Source: SPDF01 sp963812085 (GTDB taxonomy: Bacteria > Gemmatimonadota > Gemmatimonadetes > Gemmatimonadales > GWC2-71-9). Taken from it: a DNA stretch of 64,000 bases. Each line of letters starts with the position of its first letter. Positions within the stretch are counted from its first letter, which is position 1. Below the pieces are notes generated by a model. The model was not told the origin of the DNA and did no database searches. It saw only the letters and a list, made by a program, of their open reading frames with translations. The position numbers were made by a program, and so were the translations under genes. The DNA is taken from assembly GCA_963812085.1 (NCBI GenBank), contig CAWETL010000003.1, positions 558,001 through 622,000 of the forward strand, given 5' to 3'. This document shows positions 11,488 through 20,342 of this stretch, piece by piece.

Positions 11488-12689
11488 CGTTCGCGAAGAT
11501 CGAGCGGGCCATCGAGGACCTGCGCAACGGGAAGATCGTCATCGTCGCCGACGACGAGGACCGCGAGAACGAGGGGGATCTCGTCTGCGCGGCCGAGCTG
11601 GTCACGCCGGAGATGATCAACTTCATGACCCTGCACGGGCGCGGGCTCATCTGCCTGGCCCTCACCGGCGAGCGCTGCGACCAGCTCGGCCTGCCCCAGA
11701 TGACCGAGCGCAACACCGAGGAGCTGCGGACGGCGTTCACCGTCAGCATCGACGCCGAGCGCCGCTTCGGGGTCACGACCGGCATTTCCGCGGCCGATCG
11801 CGCCGCCACCATTCACGTCGCCATCAATCCGGCCACCGTGGCCGGGGACCTCCGCCGGCCCGGTCACGTCTTCCCGCTGCGCGCCCATCCGGGCGGAGTG
11901 CTGCAGCGCGTCGGCCAGACCGAGGCGAGCGTGGACCTGGCGCGGCTGGCCGGCCTGGCGCCGGCCGGCGTGATCTGCGAGATCCTCAACGCCGACGGCA
12001 CGATGGCCCGCCGGCCCCAGCTCGAGGTCTTCGCCAGCACGCACGGGCTGGCGTACGTGACCGTTGCCGACCTGGTGGCCTATCGCCTGCAGAAGGAGCG
12101 GCTGGTGCACCGCGTGGCGGTCGCCCGGCTCCCGACCGAGTACGGCGAGTTCCGCGTCATCGGGTACCGCAACGACGTGGACCGGGCGGAACACCTCGCG
12201 CTGGTGCACGGCGACGTGGAAGGCAGGCAGAACGTGCTGGTCCGGATGCACTCGAAGTGCCTGACGGGCGACGTCTTCGGGTCGCAGCGCTGTGACTGCG
12301 GCGCGCAACTGCACGCCGCGATGCGCCAGGTGGTGGGGGCGGGGTCGGGCGTCATCGTCTATCTCGACCAGGAGGGGCGGGGCATCGGGCTCCTCAACAA
12401 GCTCCGCGCCTACGCCCTCCAGGACGCCGGCGACGATACCGTCGAGGCCAACGAGCACCTCGGCTTCGCGCCCGACCTCCGGAACTACGGCATCGGGGCG
12501 CAGATCCTCCGCGATCTCGGCCTCTCCACGATCCGGATCATGACCAACAATCCCCGCAAGCTCGTCGGCGTCGAGGGCTACGGGCTCGAGATCGTCGAGC
12601 GGGTGCCGCTCCTCATCGAGCGCACCGCGGAGAACTCCGACTATCTCACCGCCAAGCGCGACAAGCTTGGCCATTTCCTGGCGCACTGA
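11484..12689 (+). CDS. ribBA: Bifunctional DHBP synthase / GTP cyclohydrolase II
   Basis: Fusion that supplies both precursors of riboflavin. Residues 1-200 are 3,4-dihydroxy-2-butanone-4-phosphate synthase, with DDEDRENEGDLV near residue 23 and HVFPLRAHPGGVL. Residues from about 205 are GTP cyclohydrolase II, with the zinc cysteines in KCLTGDVFGSQRCDCG near residue 258 and the motif YLDQEGRGIGL. Both active-site sets look intact. Start ATG overlaps the ribE stop. Confidence 0.96.
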   Translation: MTFAKIERAIEDLRNGKIVIVADDEDRENEGDLVCAAELVTPEMINFMTLHGRGLICLALTGERCDQLGLPQMTERNTEELRTAFTVSIDAERRFGVTTGISAADRAATIHVAINPATVAGDLRRPGHVFPLRAHPGGVLQRVGQTEASVDLARLAGLAPAGVICEILNADGTMARRPQLEVFASTHGLAYVTVADLVAYRLQKERLVHRVAVARLPTEYGEFRVIGYRNDVDRAEHLALVHGDVEGRQNVLVRMHSKCLTGDVFGSQRCDCGAQLHAAMRQVVGAGSGVIVYLDQEGRGIGLLNKLRAYALQDAGDDTVEANEHLGFAPDLRNYGIGAQILRDLGLSTIRIMTNNPRKLVGVEGYGLEIVERVPLLIERTAENSDYLTAKRDKLGHFLAH

Positions 12690-12690
12690 C

Positions 12691-13170
12691 ATGCCCGAAC
12701 ACGCCGGACGGCTCGGTCCCGTGGGTCGCGTGGCCATCCTCGTCAGCCGCTACAACGAGATCGTGACCGGCCGCCTGCTGGAAGGGGCGCGCCACTGCTG
12801 CCGCGACGCGCGGATCGCCGACCGGCACGTGGACGTGGTCTGGGCCGCGGGCGCCTTCGAACTGCCGGTGCTCGCCGAGGAAGCGGCGCGGTCGGGCCAC
12901 TACGCCTGCCTCGTCGCCCTGGGCGCGGTGATCCGGGGCGACACGCCGCATTTCGACTTCGTGGCCGGCGAGGCCACCCGGGGGCTCGGCGAGGTCGCGC
13001 TCAAGCACGCGCTGCCGGTCGGCTTCGGGCTCCTCACCGTCGACACGATGCAGCAGGCGCTCGACCGCGCCGGCGGGAGCGCCGGGAACAAGGGATACGA
13101 GGCGGCTGAGGCCGCGATCACGGCCGCCGACACCCTCGCGCGCCTCCGGAGGAGCGATGCTCCGGCTTGA
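12691..13170 (+). CDS. ribH: 6,7-dimethyl-8-ribityllumazine synthase
   Basis: Condenses the pyrimidine from RibD with dihydroxybutanone phosphate to form lumazine. The 159-residue protein shows the family segments VWAAGAFELPVLAE, ALGAVIRGDTPHFDFVA and FGLLTVDTMQQALDRAG. The usual N-terminal extension is short. The ATG at 12691 follows the ribBA stop directly; an upstream in-frame start would lie within ribBA. It overlaps nusB by 14 bases, an arrangement common in bacteria (ribH-nusB). Confidence 0.95.
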   Translation: MPEHAGRLGPVGRVAILVSRYNEIVTGRLLEGARHCCRDARIADRHVDVVWAAGAFELPVLAEEAARSGHYACLVALGAVIRGDTPHFDFVAGEATRGLGEVALKHALPVGFGLLTVDTMQQALDRAGGSAGNKGYEAAEAAITAADTLARLRRSDAPA

Positions 13171-13567
13171 GACGCGGGCCCGCGCGCGGGCGCTGCAACT
13201 GCTCTATGCCTGCGAGATTACCGGCGCCGGGGCGGAGGGCGCCCTCGGCGGCCTTGCGCGGCTGACCGGGCCGGAGCCCCGGGTGCTGGATGGCGCCGAG
13301 GCGCTGGCCACCGCCGTGCTCGCGGAGCGCGAGGCGCTCGACCGCCTCATCATCGGCGCGGCCGACAACTGGCGCCTGGAGCGGATCGGCGTGGTCGAGC
13401 GCAACATCCTGCGGCTTGGCATCCACGAGTTGCGCCTCGGAGAGACTCCTCCCAAGGTCGTCATCGACGAGGCTATCCGCCTCGGACAGTGGTTCGGCGG
13501 CCCGAAGACGCCGGCATTCGTCAACGGGGTCCTCGACCGGATCGCTCGCTCCCTCGGTCAGCTGTGA
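13157..13567 (+). CDS. nusB: Transcription antitermination factor NusB
   Basis: RNA-binding partner of NusE (S10) in rRNA antitermination complexes. The 136-residue all-helical protein starts with an RARARALQLLYACE segment typical of NusB and ends with PKVVIDEAIRLGQWFG...FVNGVLDRIAR, the most conserved part of the family. The overlap with ribH and the conserved gene order support the start. Confidence 0.93.
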   Translation: MLRLETRARARALQLLYACEITGAGAEGALGGLARLTGPEPRVLDGAEALATAVLAEREALDRLIIGAADNWRLERIGVVERNILRLGIHELRLGETPPKVVIDEAIRLGQWFGGPKTPAFVNGVLDRIARSLGQL

Positions 13568-14673
13568 ACATTCTCGTCGTCAACTGGCAGGACCGCCTGA
13601 ACCCCCACGCCGGCGGCGCGGAGATCCACCTTTTCGAGATCTTCCGGCGGCTGGCCGAGCGCGGCCATCGCGTGCGCCTGGTCTGCTCCGGCTGGGCGGG
13701 CGCGCCGCGTACCGCGGTGGTGGACGGCATCGAGGTGACCCGGACAGGCGGTCGCCACACGTTCGCCCTCTCCGGCCGGGGTGCGGTGCGCTCGGCGCTC
13801 GCGGCGGAGCGGCCGGACGTGGTGGTGGAGGACGTCAACAAGCTCCCGCTCTTCGTCGGCGGCCTCACTGAGCGGCCCCTCTGCGTGATCATTCCCCACC
13901 TCTTCGGCACGACCGCCTTCCAGGAGGCGCCCTGGCCCATGGCCGCGGCGGTCTGGCTGGCTGAACGGCCCATCCCCTGGGCGTACCGGCGCGCCGAATT
14001 CCAGGCGATCAGCGAGAGCACCCGGGACGACCTCGTGGCGCGTGGCGTGCCCCGGGAGCGAATCCGGGTCATACATCCCGGGGTGGACGCCGTGGAGTTC
14101 AGCCCCGATCCGTCCGTCCCGCGAACGGATCCTCCGGCCTTTCTCTACATGGGCCGCCTCAAGCGGTACAAGGGGGTCGACCTCGCCATCCGGGCCCTCG
14201 CGGTGGCCCGCCGCTCGCGTCCCGACCTGTCGCTGGACGTCGCCGGCACCGGGGACGACCGGGCCCGCCTGCAGGCGATCGCCGCCGAACTGGGGCAGGG
14301 GGACGCGGTGCGATTCCATGGGTTCGTGACCGAGGCGCACAAGCTGCGACTGCTCCGGTCCACCTGGGCCAACCTCTTCCCTTCGCCGAAGGAGGGGTGG
14401 GGTATTACCGTTGTGGAGGCGGCCGCGTGCGGCACACCGTCGCTCGCGTCCGACAGCCCGGGCCTCCGGGACTCGGTGCGGCATGGCGAGACCGGCTACC
14501 TGGTGCCGCACGGCGATCACGCGGTGCTGGCCGAACGGATGCTGGAGCTGGCCGCCGACCCCGGTCTCGTGGCGCGCATGGGCCAAGCCGGCCGGCGGTT
14601 CGCCGAATCGCTGTCGTGGGAGCGGGCCGCCGGCCTGACGGAGTCCCATTTGCTGGACCTTGCCGGTCGCTGA
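13564..14673 (+). CDS. GT4-family glycosyltransferase
   Basis: GT-B fold, nucleotide-sugar-dependent glycosyltransferase of 369 residues. The N-terminal half has the acceptor-side glycine-rich loop (NPHAGGAEIHLFEIFRRLA). The C-terminal half has the donor-binding segments YMGRLKRYKGVDLAIRAL near residue 195 and PSPKEGWGITVVEAAACG near residue 274, containing the GT4 E-x7-E type motif. The acceptor and sugar cannot be determined. GTG start overlaps the nusB stop. No other surface-polysaccharide genes are adjacent. Confidence 0.85.
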   Translation: MNILVVNWQDRLNPHAGGAEIHLFEIFRRLAERGHRVRLVCSGWAGAPRTAVVDGIEVTRTGGRHTFALSGRGAVRSALAAERPDVVVEDVNKLPLFVGGLTERPLCVIIPHLFGTTAFQEAPWPMAAAVWLAERPIPWAYRRAEFQAISESTRDDLVARGVPRERIRVIHPGVDAVEFSPDPSVPRTDPPAFLYMGRLKRYKGVDLAIRALAVARRSRPDLSLDVAGTGDDRARLQAIAAELGQGDAVRFHGFVTEAHKLRLLRSTWANLFPSPKEGWGITVVEAAACGTPSLASDSPGLRDSVRHGETGYLVPHGDHAVLAERMLELAADPGLVARMGQAGRRFAESLSWERAAGLTESHLLDLAGR

Positions 14674-14700
14674 CCTTTCTTCTCCGGACCTGGGGGATGC

Positions 14701-15018
14701 ATGTCTGTCACCGTCTCCGCCCGCCACTGTGAACTGACCGAACCGCTTCGCGATCGTGCCCATGAAGTCGCGGCCCGTCTCGAGGACCGTGCCGGCCGTC
14801 CGGCCGAGGTCGTCGTGCTCTTCGACGTGGACGCCGGTACGCCGACGGCCGAAATCCACTTCCGCGCCACCGGCGTGGAGCTGCTGATGGCCGCCGGCCA
14901 GGGCGACGATCACCGTTCCGCGCTGGACCGGGCCGAGGAAAAGCTCCGCCGCCAGCTCGACAAACCGCTGGGCCGGAAGCTTCGCGCCCGCAAGTCTTCG
15001 GAACTGGACAACGTGTGA
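14701..15018 (+). CDS. hpf: Ribosome hibernation promoting factor, short form
   Basis: A 105-residue HPF/RaiA-type protein that would bind the 30S decoding region in stationary phase. The fold is recognisable from MSVTVSARHCELTEPLRDRA, the EIHFRATGVELLMAA strand and the closing helix DHRSALDRAEEKLRRQL. It lacks the C-terminal dimerisation domain of long HPF, so it is the short form. A GGGGGA ribosome-binding site lies 5 bases before the ATG. It precedes hprK, an order also seen near rpoN/PTS loci of other bacteria. Confidence 0.9.
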   Translation: MSVTVSARHCELTEPLRDRAHEVAARLEDRAGRPAEVVVLFDVDAGTPTAEIHFRATGVELLMAAGQGDDHRSALDRAEEKLRRQLDKPLGRKLRARKSSELDNV

Positions 15019-15980
15019 CCCTCCGGCTCCGGGACCTCGTCGAAAGCCGCTCGGAGGCGCTCCAGCTGGAGTGCCTCACGGGCGCGGTCGGCCTCGACCG
15101 GTTCCTCCCGGACGCGGAGGTCTCGAGTCCCGGCCTCGCGCTGGCGGGCTTCACCACCCGGTTCATGCCGAACCGGATTCACGTCCTGGGCGAAACCGAA
15201 ATCACCTACCTCGCCTCGCTCGACGCCGCGGCCCGGCGCGCGGCCCTGGAAGGACTGTTCGCGTTCGACCTGCCGGTGGTGTTCGTGACGAAGGGCCTGG
15301 AGGTGCCGCCCGAGCTGCTCGAGTTGGCGGCGCTCCGGCAGACGCCGGTGGTGCGCACCACGCTGAAGACGGCCGAGTTCTACCGTCGGATCAAGCCGGT
15401 GCTGGAGGAGGCCTTCGCGGCCCGGACGACGGTGCACGGATCGCTGGCGGACGTGTACGGCGTAGGGCTCCTCTTCATCGGGCGCTCGGGGATCGGCAAG
15501 AGCGAGTGCGTGCTCGATCTCGTCGAGCGGGGGCACCGGCTGGTGGCCGACGACGTGGTGCAGGTCACGCGGCGCGGCAGTGGCGTGCTGATCGGGCAGG
15601 GCCACGAACTGGCGCAGCACCACATGGAGATCCGCGGCATCGGCCTGGTGGACATCTCGGCGCTCTTCGGCGTCCGGGCCATCCGGCAGCAGAAGCGGAT
15701 CGAGGTGGTGGTGCAGCTCGAGGACTGGGACAACGCCAAGGACGCCGAGCGCACCGGGCTCGCCCAGCAGGAAGTGGAGATCCTCGACGTGAAGGTTCCG
15801 AAGGTGATGGTCCCGCTCAACCCGGGGAAGAACCTCACCGTCATCTCCGAGGTGGTCGCGATGATGCACCTCCTCCGGTATTCCGGCGTGGACGTGGCGG
15901 CCGCCTTCAACGAGCGCCTCATTCGCCGGATGAAGGAACAGCGCGGCATCCGGGAGTACCTCCAGGAAGACGATGAGTGA
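15015..15980 (+). CDS. hprK: HPr kinase/phosphorylase
   Basis: Phosphorylates and dephosphorylates Ser46 of HPr in response to metabolite levels. The 321-residue protein has an N-terminal HprK_N domain and a C-terminal kinase domain with the P-loop GRSGIGKSE near residue 157 and the signature MEIRGIGLVDISALFG. GTG start overlaps the hpf stop. It overlaps the IIA gene by 8 bases and heads the PTS cluster. Its target serine is present in the ptsH product encoded 2 kb downstream. Confidence 0.95.
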   Translation: MTLRLRDLVESRSEALQLECLTGAVGLDRFLPDAEVSSPGLALAGFTTRFMPNRIHVLGETEITYLASLDAAARRAALEGLFAFDLPVVFVTKGLEVPPELLELAALRQTPVVRTTLKTAEFYRRIKPVLEEAFAARTTVHGSLADVYGVGLLFIGRSGIGKSECVLDLVERGHRLVADDVVQVTRRGSGVLIGQGHELAQHHMEIRGIGLVDISALFGVRAIRQQKRIEVVVQLEDWDNAKDAERTGLAQQEVEILDVKVPKVMVPLNPGKNLTVISEVVAMMHLLRYSGVDVAAAFNERLIRRMKEQRGIREYLQEDDE

Positions 15981-16350
15981 GCCGCTTCGGGGCGTCGTCG
16001 TCTGCCATGGCAGCCTCGCGGCCGCCCTGGTGGAGGCGGTCGAGCAGATCACGGGGATCAGGGGGCGGCTCGCCCCGGTGTCCAACTCCGAATGCGACCG
16101 CGAGTCCCTCGAGCAGCGCATCGCCGACGAGATCCACGGCGCGCCGGCCGTGGTGTTCGTGGACATGCCGAGCGGATCCTGCCTCTTCGCCGCGCTGCAC
16201 CGGCTGCATGGGGAGCCGCACGTCAGGGTGGTGACCGGCGTCAATCTCGCGATGCTCATCGATTTCGTGTTTCATCCCGACGAAACTCCCGAGGGCGCGG
16301 CGGCGCGTGCGCTGGCCACCGGGGAGCGGGCGATCCGGGCGCCTGGATGA
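15973..16350 (+). CDS. PTS mannose/fructose-family IIA component
   Basis: Cytoplasmic phosphocarrier of 125 residues that takes phosphate from HPr. The active histidine is His12 in VVVCHGSLAAALVEAVEQ, matching the EIIA-Man position close to the N-terminus. The segment PAVVFVDMPSGSCLFAAL corresponds to the EIIA-Man core strand and loop. It is encoded as a separate protein rather than fused to IIB. The stop overlaps the IIB ATG. Confidence 0.88.
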   Translation: MSEPLRGVVVCHGSLAAALVEAVEQITGIRGRLAPVSNSECDRESLEQRIADEIHGAPAVVFVDMPSGSCLFAALHRLHGEPHVRVVTGVNLAMLIDFVFHPDETPEGAAARALATGERAIRAPG

Positions 16351-16823
16351 CCATCCGTCTGTGTCGGATCGACGATCGGCTCATCCACGGTCAGGTCGTG
16401 CTCGGATGGGCGCGATCCCTCGGCATCCAGGACATCGTGCTGGTGGACGACGACGTCGCCGCCAGCGCCTGGGAGCAGGATCTCTATCGCATGGCGGTTC
16501 CGCCGGAGGTGCGCGTCGAGTTCGTGCGCGTCGCCGACGCCCGCGCCCGCCTGGCGGAATGGGAGAAGGGCGCGGTGGCGGTCCTGATCCTGACCGGCAA
16601 GGTGGAGTCGATGGCGGACCTGCTGGCGGGCCCCGGGCACCCCGCGGTCAGCGTCAACCTCGGCGGTATTCACTACCGCGCCGGCCGGACCGAGCGCCTG
16701 CCGTACGTCTACCTCACCGACGACGAACTGGCCCGGCTGCGCGCGCTCCGGGACGCGGGGATGCAGGTGACCGCGCAGGACGTGCCGGGAGCGGAGCCCG
16801 TGGACCTCGAGTCCCTGCGGTGA
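16347..16823 (+). CDS. PTS mannose/fructose/sorbose-family IIB component
   Basis: Cytoplasmic sugar-phosphotransferase subunit of 158 residues. The phosphorylatable histidine is His14 in the family motif CRIDDRLIHGQVVLGWA. The later segment PAVSVNLGGIHYR is also conserved in this family. The ATG overlaps the IIA stop; upstream frame is open but is out of register with family homology. The sugar substrate is not deducible. Confidence 0.92.
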   Translation: MTIRLCRIDDRLIHGQVVLGWARSLGIQDIVLVDDDVAASAWEQDLYRMAVPPEVRVEFVRVADARARLAEWEKGAVAVLILTGKVESMADLLAGPGHPAVSVNLGGIHYRAGRTERLPYVYLTDDELARLRALRDAGMQVTAQDVPGAEPVDLESLR

Positions 16824-17512
16824 CCGAGCTTCCGATGTCGGCGCTCCTGCCGCTCCTGGCCTGGGGCGTGATCGTCGGGCTCGACCTGGTGAGCTTCCCC
16901 CAGGGCCTGCTCTCGCGCCCGCTGGTGGCTGCCACCGTCGCCGGGTGGCTGGCCGGCGATGCGGAGGCGGGCATGCGCGCAGGCGCGGTGCTCGAGCTCT
17001 TTGCTCTCGACGTGCTGCCGGTCGGCGCCAGCCGGTATCCGGAGTACGGCCCGGCGGCCGTCGGGGCCGCGGTGCTGGCCGCCGGCCTTCCCCAGGAGGG
17101 GGGCGTCGGGCTCGGCGCGTTGCTCGGCCTGCTCGTGGCGCTGCCTGCGGGGTGGACGCTCGAATGGCTTCGGCACGCCAACGCGCGGCACGTGCACCGG
17201 ATGTCGGCCGCCCTCAGCGCCGGCTCCACGAGCGCCATCCGGAGCCTCCAGTGGGCCGGGCTGATGCGGGATGGCGTCAGAAGCGCCCTGGTCACCGCTG
17301 CTGCCATCGCGCTGGCCCTGGCGCTCCGGTCCCGGCTGGGTCCGGCCGCGACGCTGCCGGTCCTGCTGACACCGGTGCTGGTGGGCACCGGCGCGGCTGC
17401 CGCGCTTTCCGGCGCGGTCCGGACCGCCGGCGGCGGCCGTCGGCTCACGTGGGTCGGGATCGGCCTGGCCGGTGGGTTGATCGCGGCGGTGGTGATGGCG
17501 GTCGCCGCATGA
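16820..17512 (+). CDS. PTS mannose-family IIC membrane component
   Basis: Integral membrane permease subunit of about 230 residues with multiple hydrophobic segments (LLPLLAWGVIVGLDLVSFPQ; VGLGALLGLLVALPAGW; ATLPVLLTPVLVGTGAAAAL; GIGLAGGLIAAVVMAVAA). The segment EYGPAAVGAAVLAAGLPQEGG is family-like. A GTG at 16820 overlaps the IIB stop; an ATG at 16835 is a possible alternative start. With IID it forms the sugar-translocating unit. Confidence 0.85.
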   Translation: MTELPMSALLPLLAWGVIVGLDLVSFPQGLLSRPLVAATVAGWLAGDAEAGMRAGAVLELFALDVLPVGASRYPEYGPAAVGAAVLAAGLPQEGGVGLGALLGLLVALPAGWTLEWLRHANARHVHRMSAALSAGSTSAIRSLQWAGLMRDGVRSALVTAAAIALALALRSRLGPAATLPVLLTPVLVGTGAAAALSGAVRTAGGGRRLTWVGIGLAGGLIAAVVMAVAA

Positions 17513-18243
17513 AGGGGCAGGCGCGCGCGCTGCTTCGCCTGCTGGCCGTGCAGGGCGCGTGGAGCTACGAGCGGATGATCGGCGTCGGGATGGGATATGC
17601 CGCCGAGCCGCTGCTGCACGATCTCGGCGCCGTCGAGCCGGCCCGGCTGCCGGAAGCCACGGCGCGCTCGTCCGAGTTCTTCAACTGTCATCCGTACCTG
17701 GCCGGACTCGCGCTGGGCGCTTCGGCGCGCGCCGAATACGAGGGAACGCCCGGCGAGCAGATCCTGCGGCTCCGCACGGCGCTGTGCAGCCCGCTCGGGG
17801 CCCTCGGCGACCAGTTCTTCTGGGCCGGCCTCGTGCCGATCCTCCTGGCGATGGCGCTGGCTGGCATCGCGCTTGGCGGCGGGGGCGCGGTGCTCGTGGC
17901 GCTGCTCGTCGTGTACAACGTGATCCGGGTGCTCGCCACGCACTGGGCGCTCCGGACCGGCCTCCAGAGCGGCATGCAGGTGGGCACCGCCATCTCGGCG
18001 TCCTGGCTCCCGAAGGCCGTCGTCCGGGTGGCCGTGCCGGCGGGTTTCGCGACCGGGCTCGCGGTGCCGCTGGTGAGCGGGTGGCTGATCGCCCCGTTCG
18101 GTGGCCGCGCATTCGCCGTCGGGCTCCTGGTGTGCGTGGCGGCGCTGGCGCTGCTCCGCTGGGGCGGCACGCGCTGGACCTCGCTCCGCGTCGGCCTGCT
18201 GGCCGCCGCGGTCTCCCTCTTCCTCTCCCGGGTGGTGCCGTGA
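17509..18243 (+). CDS. PTS mannose-family IID component
   Basis: Membrane-associated partner of IIC, 244 residues. Family markers include GAWSYERMIGVGMGYA at the N-terminus, FFNCHPYLAGLALGAS near residue 60, and RTALCSPLGALGDQFFWAGL. The C-terminal part is strongly hydrophobic with several membrane segments. The ATG overlaps the IIC stop. The protein is slightly shorter than typical IID (about 280 residues), but the characteristic segments are present. Confidence 0.9.
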   Translation: MKGQARALLRLLAVQGAWSYERMIGVGMGYAAEPLLHDLGAVEPARLPEATARSSEFFNCHPYLAGLALGASARAEYEGTPGEQILRLRTALCSPLGALGDQFFWAGLVPILLAMALAGIALGGGGAVLVALLVVYNVIRVLATHWALRTGLQSGMQVGTAISASWLPKAVVRVAVPAGFATGLAVPLVSGWLIAPFGGRAFAVGLLVCVAALALLRWGGTRWTSLRVGLLAAAVSLFLSRVVP

Positions 18244-18506
18244 TCGAACGCCAGGCGACCATCGTCAATCCCCTCGGGATGCATGCCCGGCCTGCGGCAC
18301 GGCTGGTCAAGCTCGCTTCGTCGTTCGAGTCCCACATCGAGGTGGTCAAGGACGGGCTGGCCATCAACGGCAAGAGCATCATGGGCGTGATGATGCTCGC
18401 CGCGGAGTGCGGGAGCACCATCACCTTCCGGGCCGAGGGGCCGGACGCCGAGGCGGCGCTCGACGCCCTCGCCGGGCTGGTGGCGGAAGGTTTCGGGGAA
18501 TCGTGA
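18240..18506 (+). CDS. ptsH: Phosphocarrier protein HPr
   Basis: Small phosphocarrier (88 residues) between EI and the IIA component. His15 in NPLGMHARPAARLV is the EI-phosphorylated residue. Ser46 in NGKSIMGVMMLAAE is exactly at the HprK target position. Both sites being intact indicates that HPr can serve transport and regulation. GTG start overlaps the IID stop; the next gene is ptsI with a GTGA overlap. Confidence 0.95.
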   Translation: MIERQATIVNPLGMHARPAARLVKLASSFESHIEVVKDGLAINGKSIMGVMMLAAECGSTITFRAEGPDAEAALDALAGLVAEGFGES

Positions 18507-20308
18507 CCACCGCACGGCGCCTCCAGGGAGTCGGCGTCTCGCCGGGCGTGGGGTTCGCGCCCGCGATGGTGGTGCACTGGGGCTTTCCGGACGTCGCCGA
18601 CCGGACCGTCGCCGAGGGGGACATCGAGAGCGAAGTGGCCCGGCTTCGTGCCGCCGTGGCCGAGGCGGTCGAAGGCCTCGAGCTCCTGAGGGAACGCGTG
18701 CTCCACCGCGCCGGGGTGGAGGAATCCCGCATCTTCGAAGCGCAGATCCTGATGGTGCAGGATCCCGACTTCCTCGCCGGGGTCGAGACGCTCATCCGGA
18801 AGAACCAGCTCAGCGCGGAGACGGCCTACGAGTTCAAGGCCCTCGAGCTGCGAAACCTGTGGGGCAGTTCGGGCAGCGCGCAGCTTCGGGAGCGACTGAC
18901 CGACCTCACGGCCATCCAGCGGCGCGTGGTGCTCAGGCTGATGGGCATCGCCGAGCGCGAGCCCTGGTCGGGCGGGCTGGACGAGCAGGTGATCGTCGTG
19001 GCGCACGAGTTGTCGCCCGGGCTCACCGTGCAGCTGGACCGCGAGCACGTGGTCGGGCTGGTGAGCGAGGAGGGGACGCGGACGTCCCACGCGGCCATCC
19101 TGGCGCACTCGCTGGGGATTCCCGCCGTGATGGGCGTGACCGGTGCGCTGCGGGCCGTGCAGGACGGGCAGATGGTTCTCCTCGACGGCCGGTCGGGGCT
19201 GGTCATCATCGATCCCTCCCGCGCCGAGCTCGAGGAGGCGAAGACCCGGCTGCACCGCCGCCACCGGCTGGACCTCCAGCTCGAGGCGGGGGTCTCGGCG
19301 CCGGCGGTCACGCCGGACGGGCGACGGCTGACGCTTCGCGGCAACGTGGACTTGCCGGAGGAGATCGAGCCGGCGGTGCGCCACGGCGCGGAGGGTGTGG
19401 GGCTCCTCCGCACCGAGTTCCTGCTGACCGGGCGGGCCGCGGTGCCGACCGAGACGGAGCAAGCCGACTATTTCCGCCGGGTGGCGCAGGCGTTTCCTTC
19501 CCAGCCGGTGGTCATCCGCACCTTCGACCTCGGCGGCGACAAGTTTCCGGCGGCGTTCGAGGCGCCCCCCGAAGCCAACCCGTTCCTCGGCTGGCGCTCG
19601 ATCCGCGTGTGCCTCGACCATCCCGAGATCTTCCGGCCGCAGCTCCGGGCCATCCTCCGTGCCGCGGTGGGCCGGGATCTCCGGATCATGCTCCCGCTGA
19701 TCACGCGGGTCGAGGAGGTGCTCGAGGTGCGGGCGCTGATCGCCGAGGAAACGGCGCGGCTGTCGCGCGAGGGCGTCGCGGCGGGGACCAAGGTTCCGCT
19801 GGGCGTCATGATCGAGACCCCGGCCGCCGTGGTCCTGGCCGACCGGCTCGCGTCGGTCTCCGATTTCTTCAGCATCGGGACCAACGACCTGACGCAGTAC
19901 ACGCTGGTGGTGGACCGGGGCAACGCCCGGCTCGCCGATCGCTTCACCACCGACCATCCGGCCATCCTCCGGCAACTGCGCTCCGTGCATCTGGCCGCCA
20001 AGCACGCGGGGATTCCGGTCAGCATCTGCGGCGAGATGGCCTCGGACCCGCTCTCGGCGGTCCTGCTCATCGGGCTCGGGTTCGTGGAGCTGAGCGTGGC
20101 GCCCCCCTCGCTCCCGCTCCTCAAGCTGGTGGTGCGGAGCGTCCCCGCGTCGGTGGCCGATGCGGCGGCCGAGCGCGCGCTCGAGGCCGGGACCGCAAGC
20201 GAAGTGCGCGACATCCTGCGGGCCGCCGTGCGGCCGCATCTCGACCTGGCCCTCATCGAGGGCGGCGGCGCGTTGCCGGGCTCGAAGGGGCCCACTACGT
20301 TTCCATGA
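18503..20308 (+). CDS. ptsI: PTS enzyme I (phosphoenolpyruvate-protein phosphotransferase)
   Basis: Transfers phosphate from PEP to HPr. The 601-residue protein has the N-terminal HPr-binding/phosphohistidine domain with His196 in EEGTRTSHAAILAHSLGI, and the C-terminal PEP-binding barrel with LLRTEFLLTGR, IRTFDLGGDKFP and the catalytic-loop segment VSICGEMASDPL containing the conserved cysteine. GTG start overlaps the ptsH stop. It closes the hprK-IIA-IIB-IIC-IID-HPr-EI run. Confidence 0.96.
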   Translation: MTTARRLQGVGVSPGVGFAPAMVVHWGFPDVADRTVAEGDIESEVARLRAAVAEAVEGLELLRERVLHRAGVEESRIFEAQILMVQDPDFLAGVETLIRKNQLSAETAYEFKALELRNLWGSSGSAQLRERLTDLTAIQRRVVLRLMGIAEREPWSGGLDEQVIVVAHELSPGLTVQLDREHVVGLVSEEGTRTSHAAILAHSLGIPAVMGVTGALRAVQDGQMVLLDGRSGLVIIDPSRAELEEAKTRLHRRHRLDLQLEAGVSAPAVTPDGRRLTLRGNVDLPEEIEPAVRHGAEGVGLLRTEFLLTGRAAVPTETEQADYFRRVAQAFPSQPVVIRTFDLGGDKFPAAFEAPPEANPFLGWRSIRVCLDHPEIFRPQLRAILRAAVGRDLRIMLPLITRVEEVLEVRALIAEETARLSREGVAAGTKVPLGVMIETPAAVVLADRLASVSDFFSIGTNDLTQYTLVVDRGNARLADRFTTDHPAILRQLRSVHLAAKHAGIPVSICGEMASDPLSAVLLIGLGFVELSVAPPSLPLLKLVVRSVPASVADAAAERALEAGTASEVRDILRAAVRPHLDLALIEGGGALPGSKGPTTFP

Positions 20309-20342
20309 GGTTTCAACCGTCCCCGTTCTCACCGGCCATCTC

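Noticed and set aside
20309..20342. SAM riboswitch before metK
   Set aside because: The gap is only 34 bases with no conserved core.
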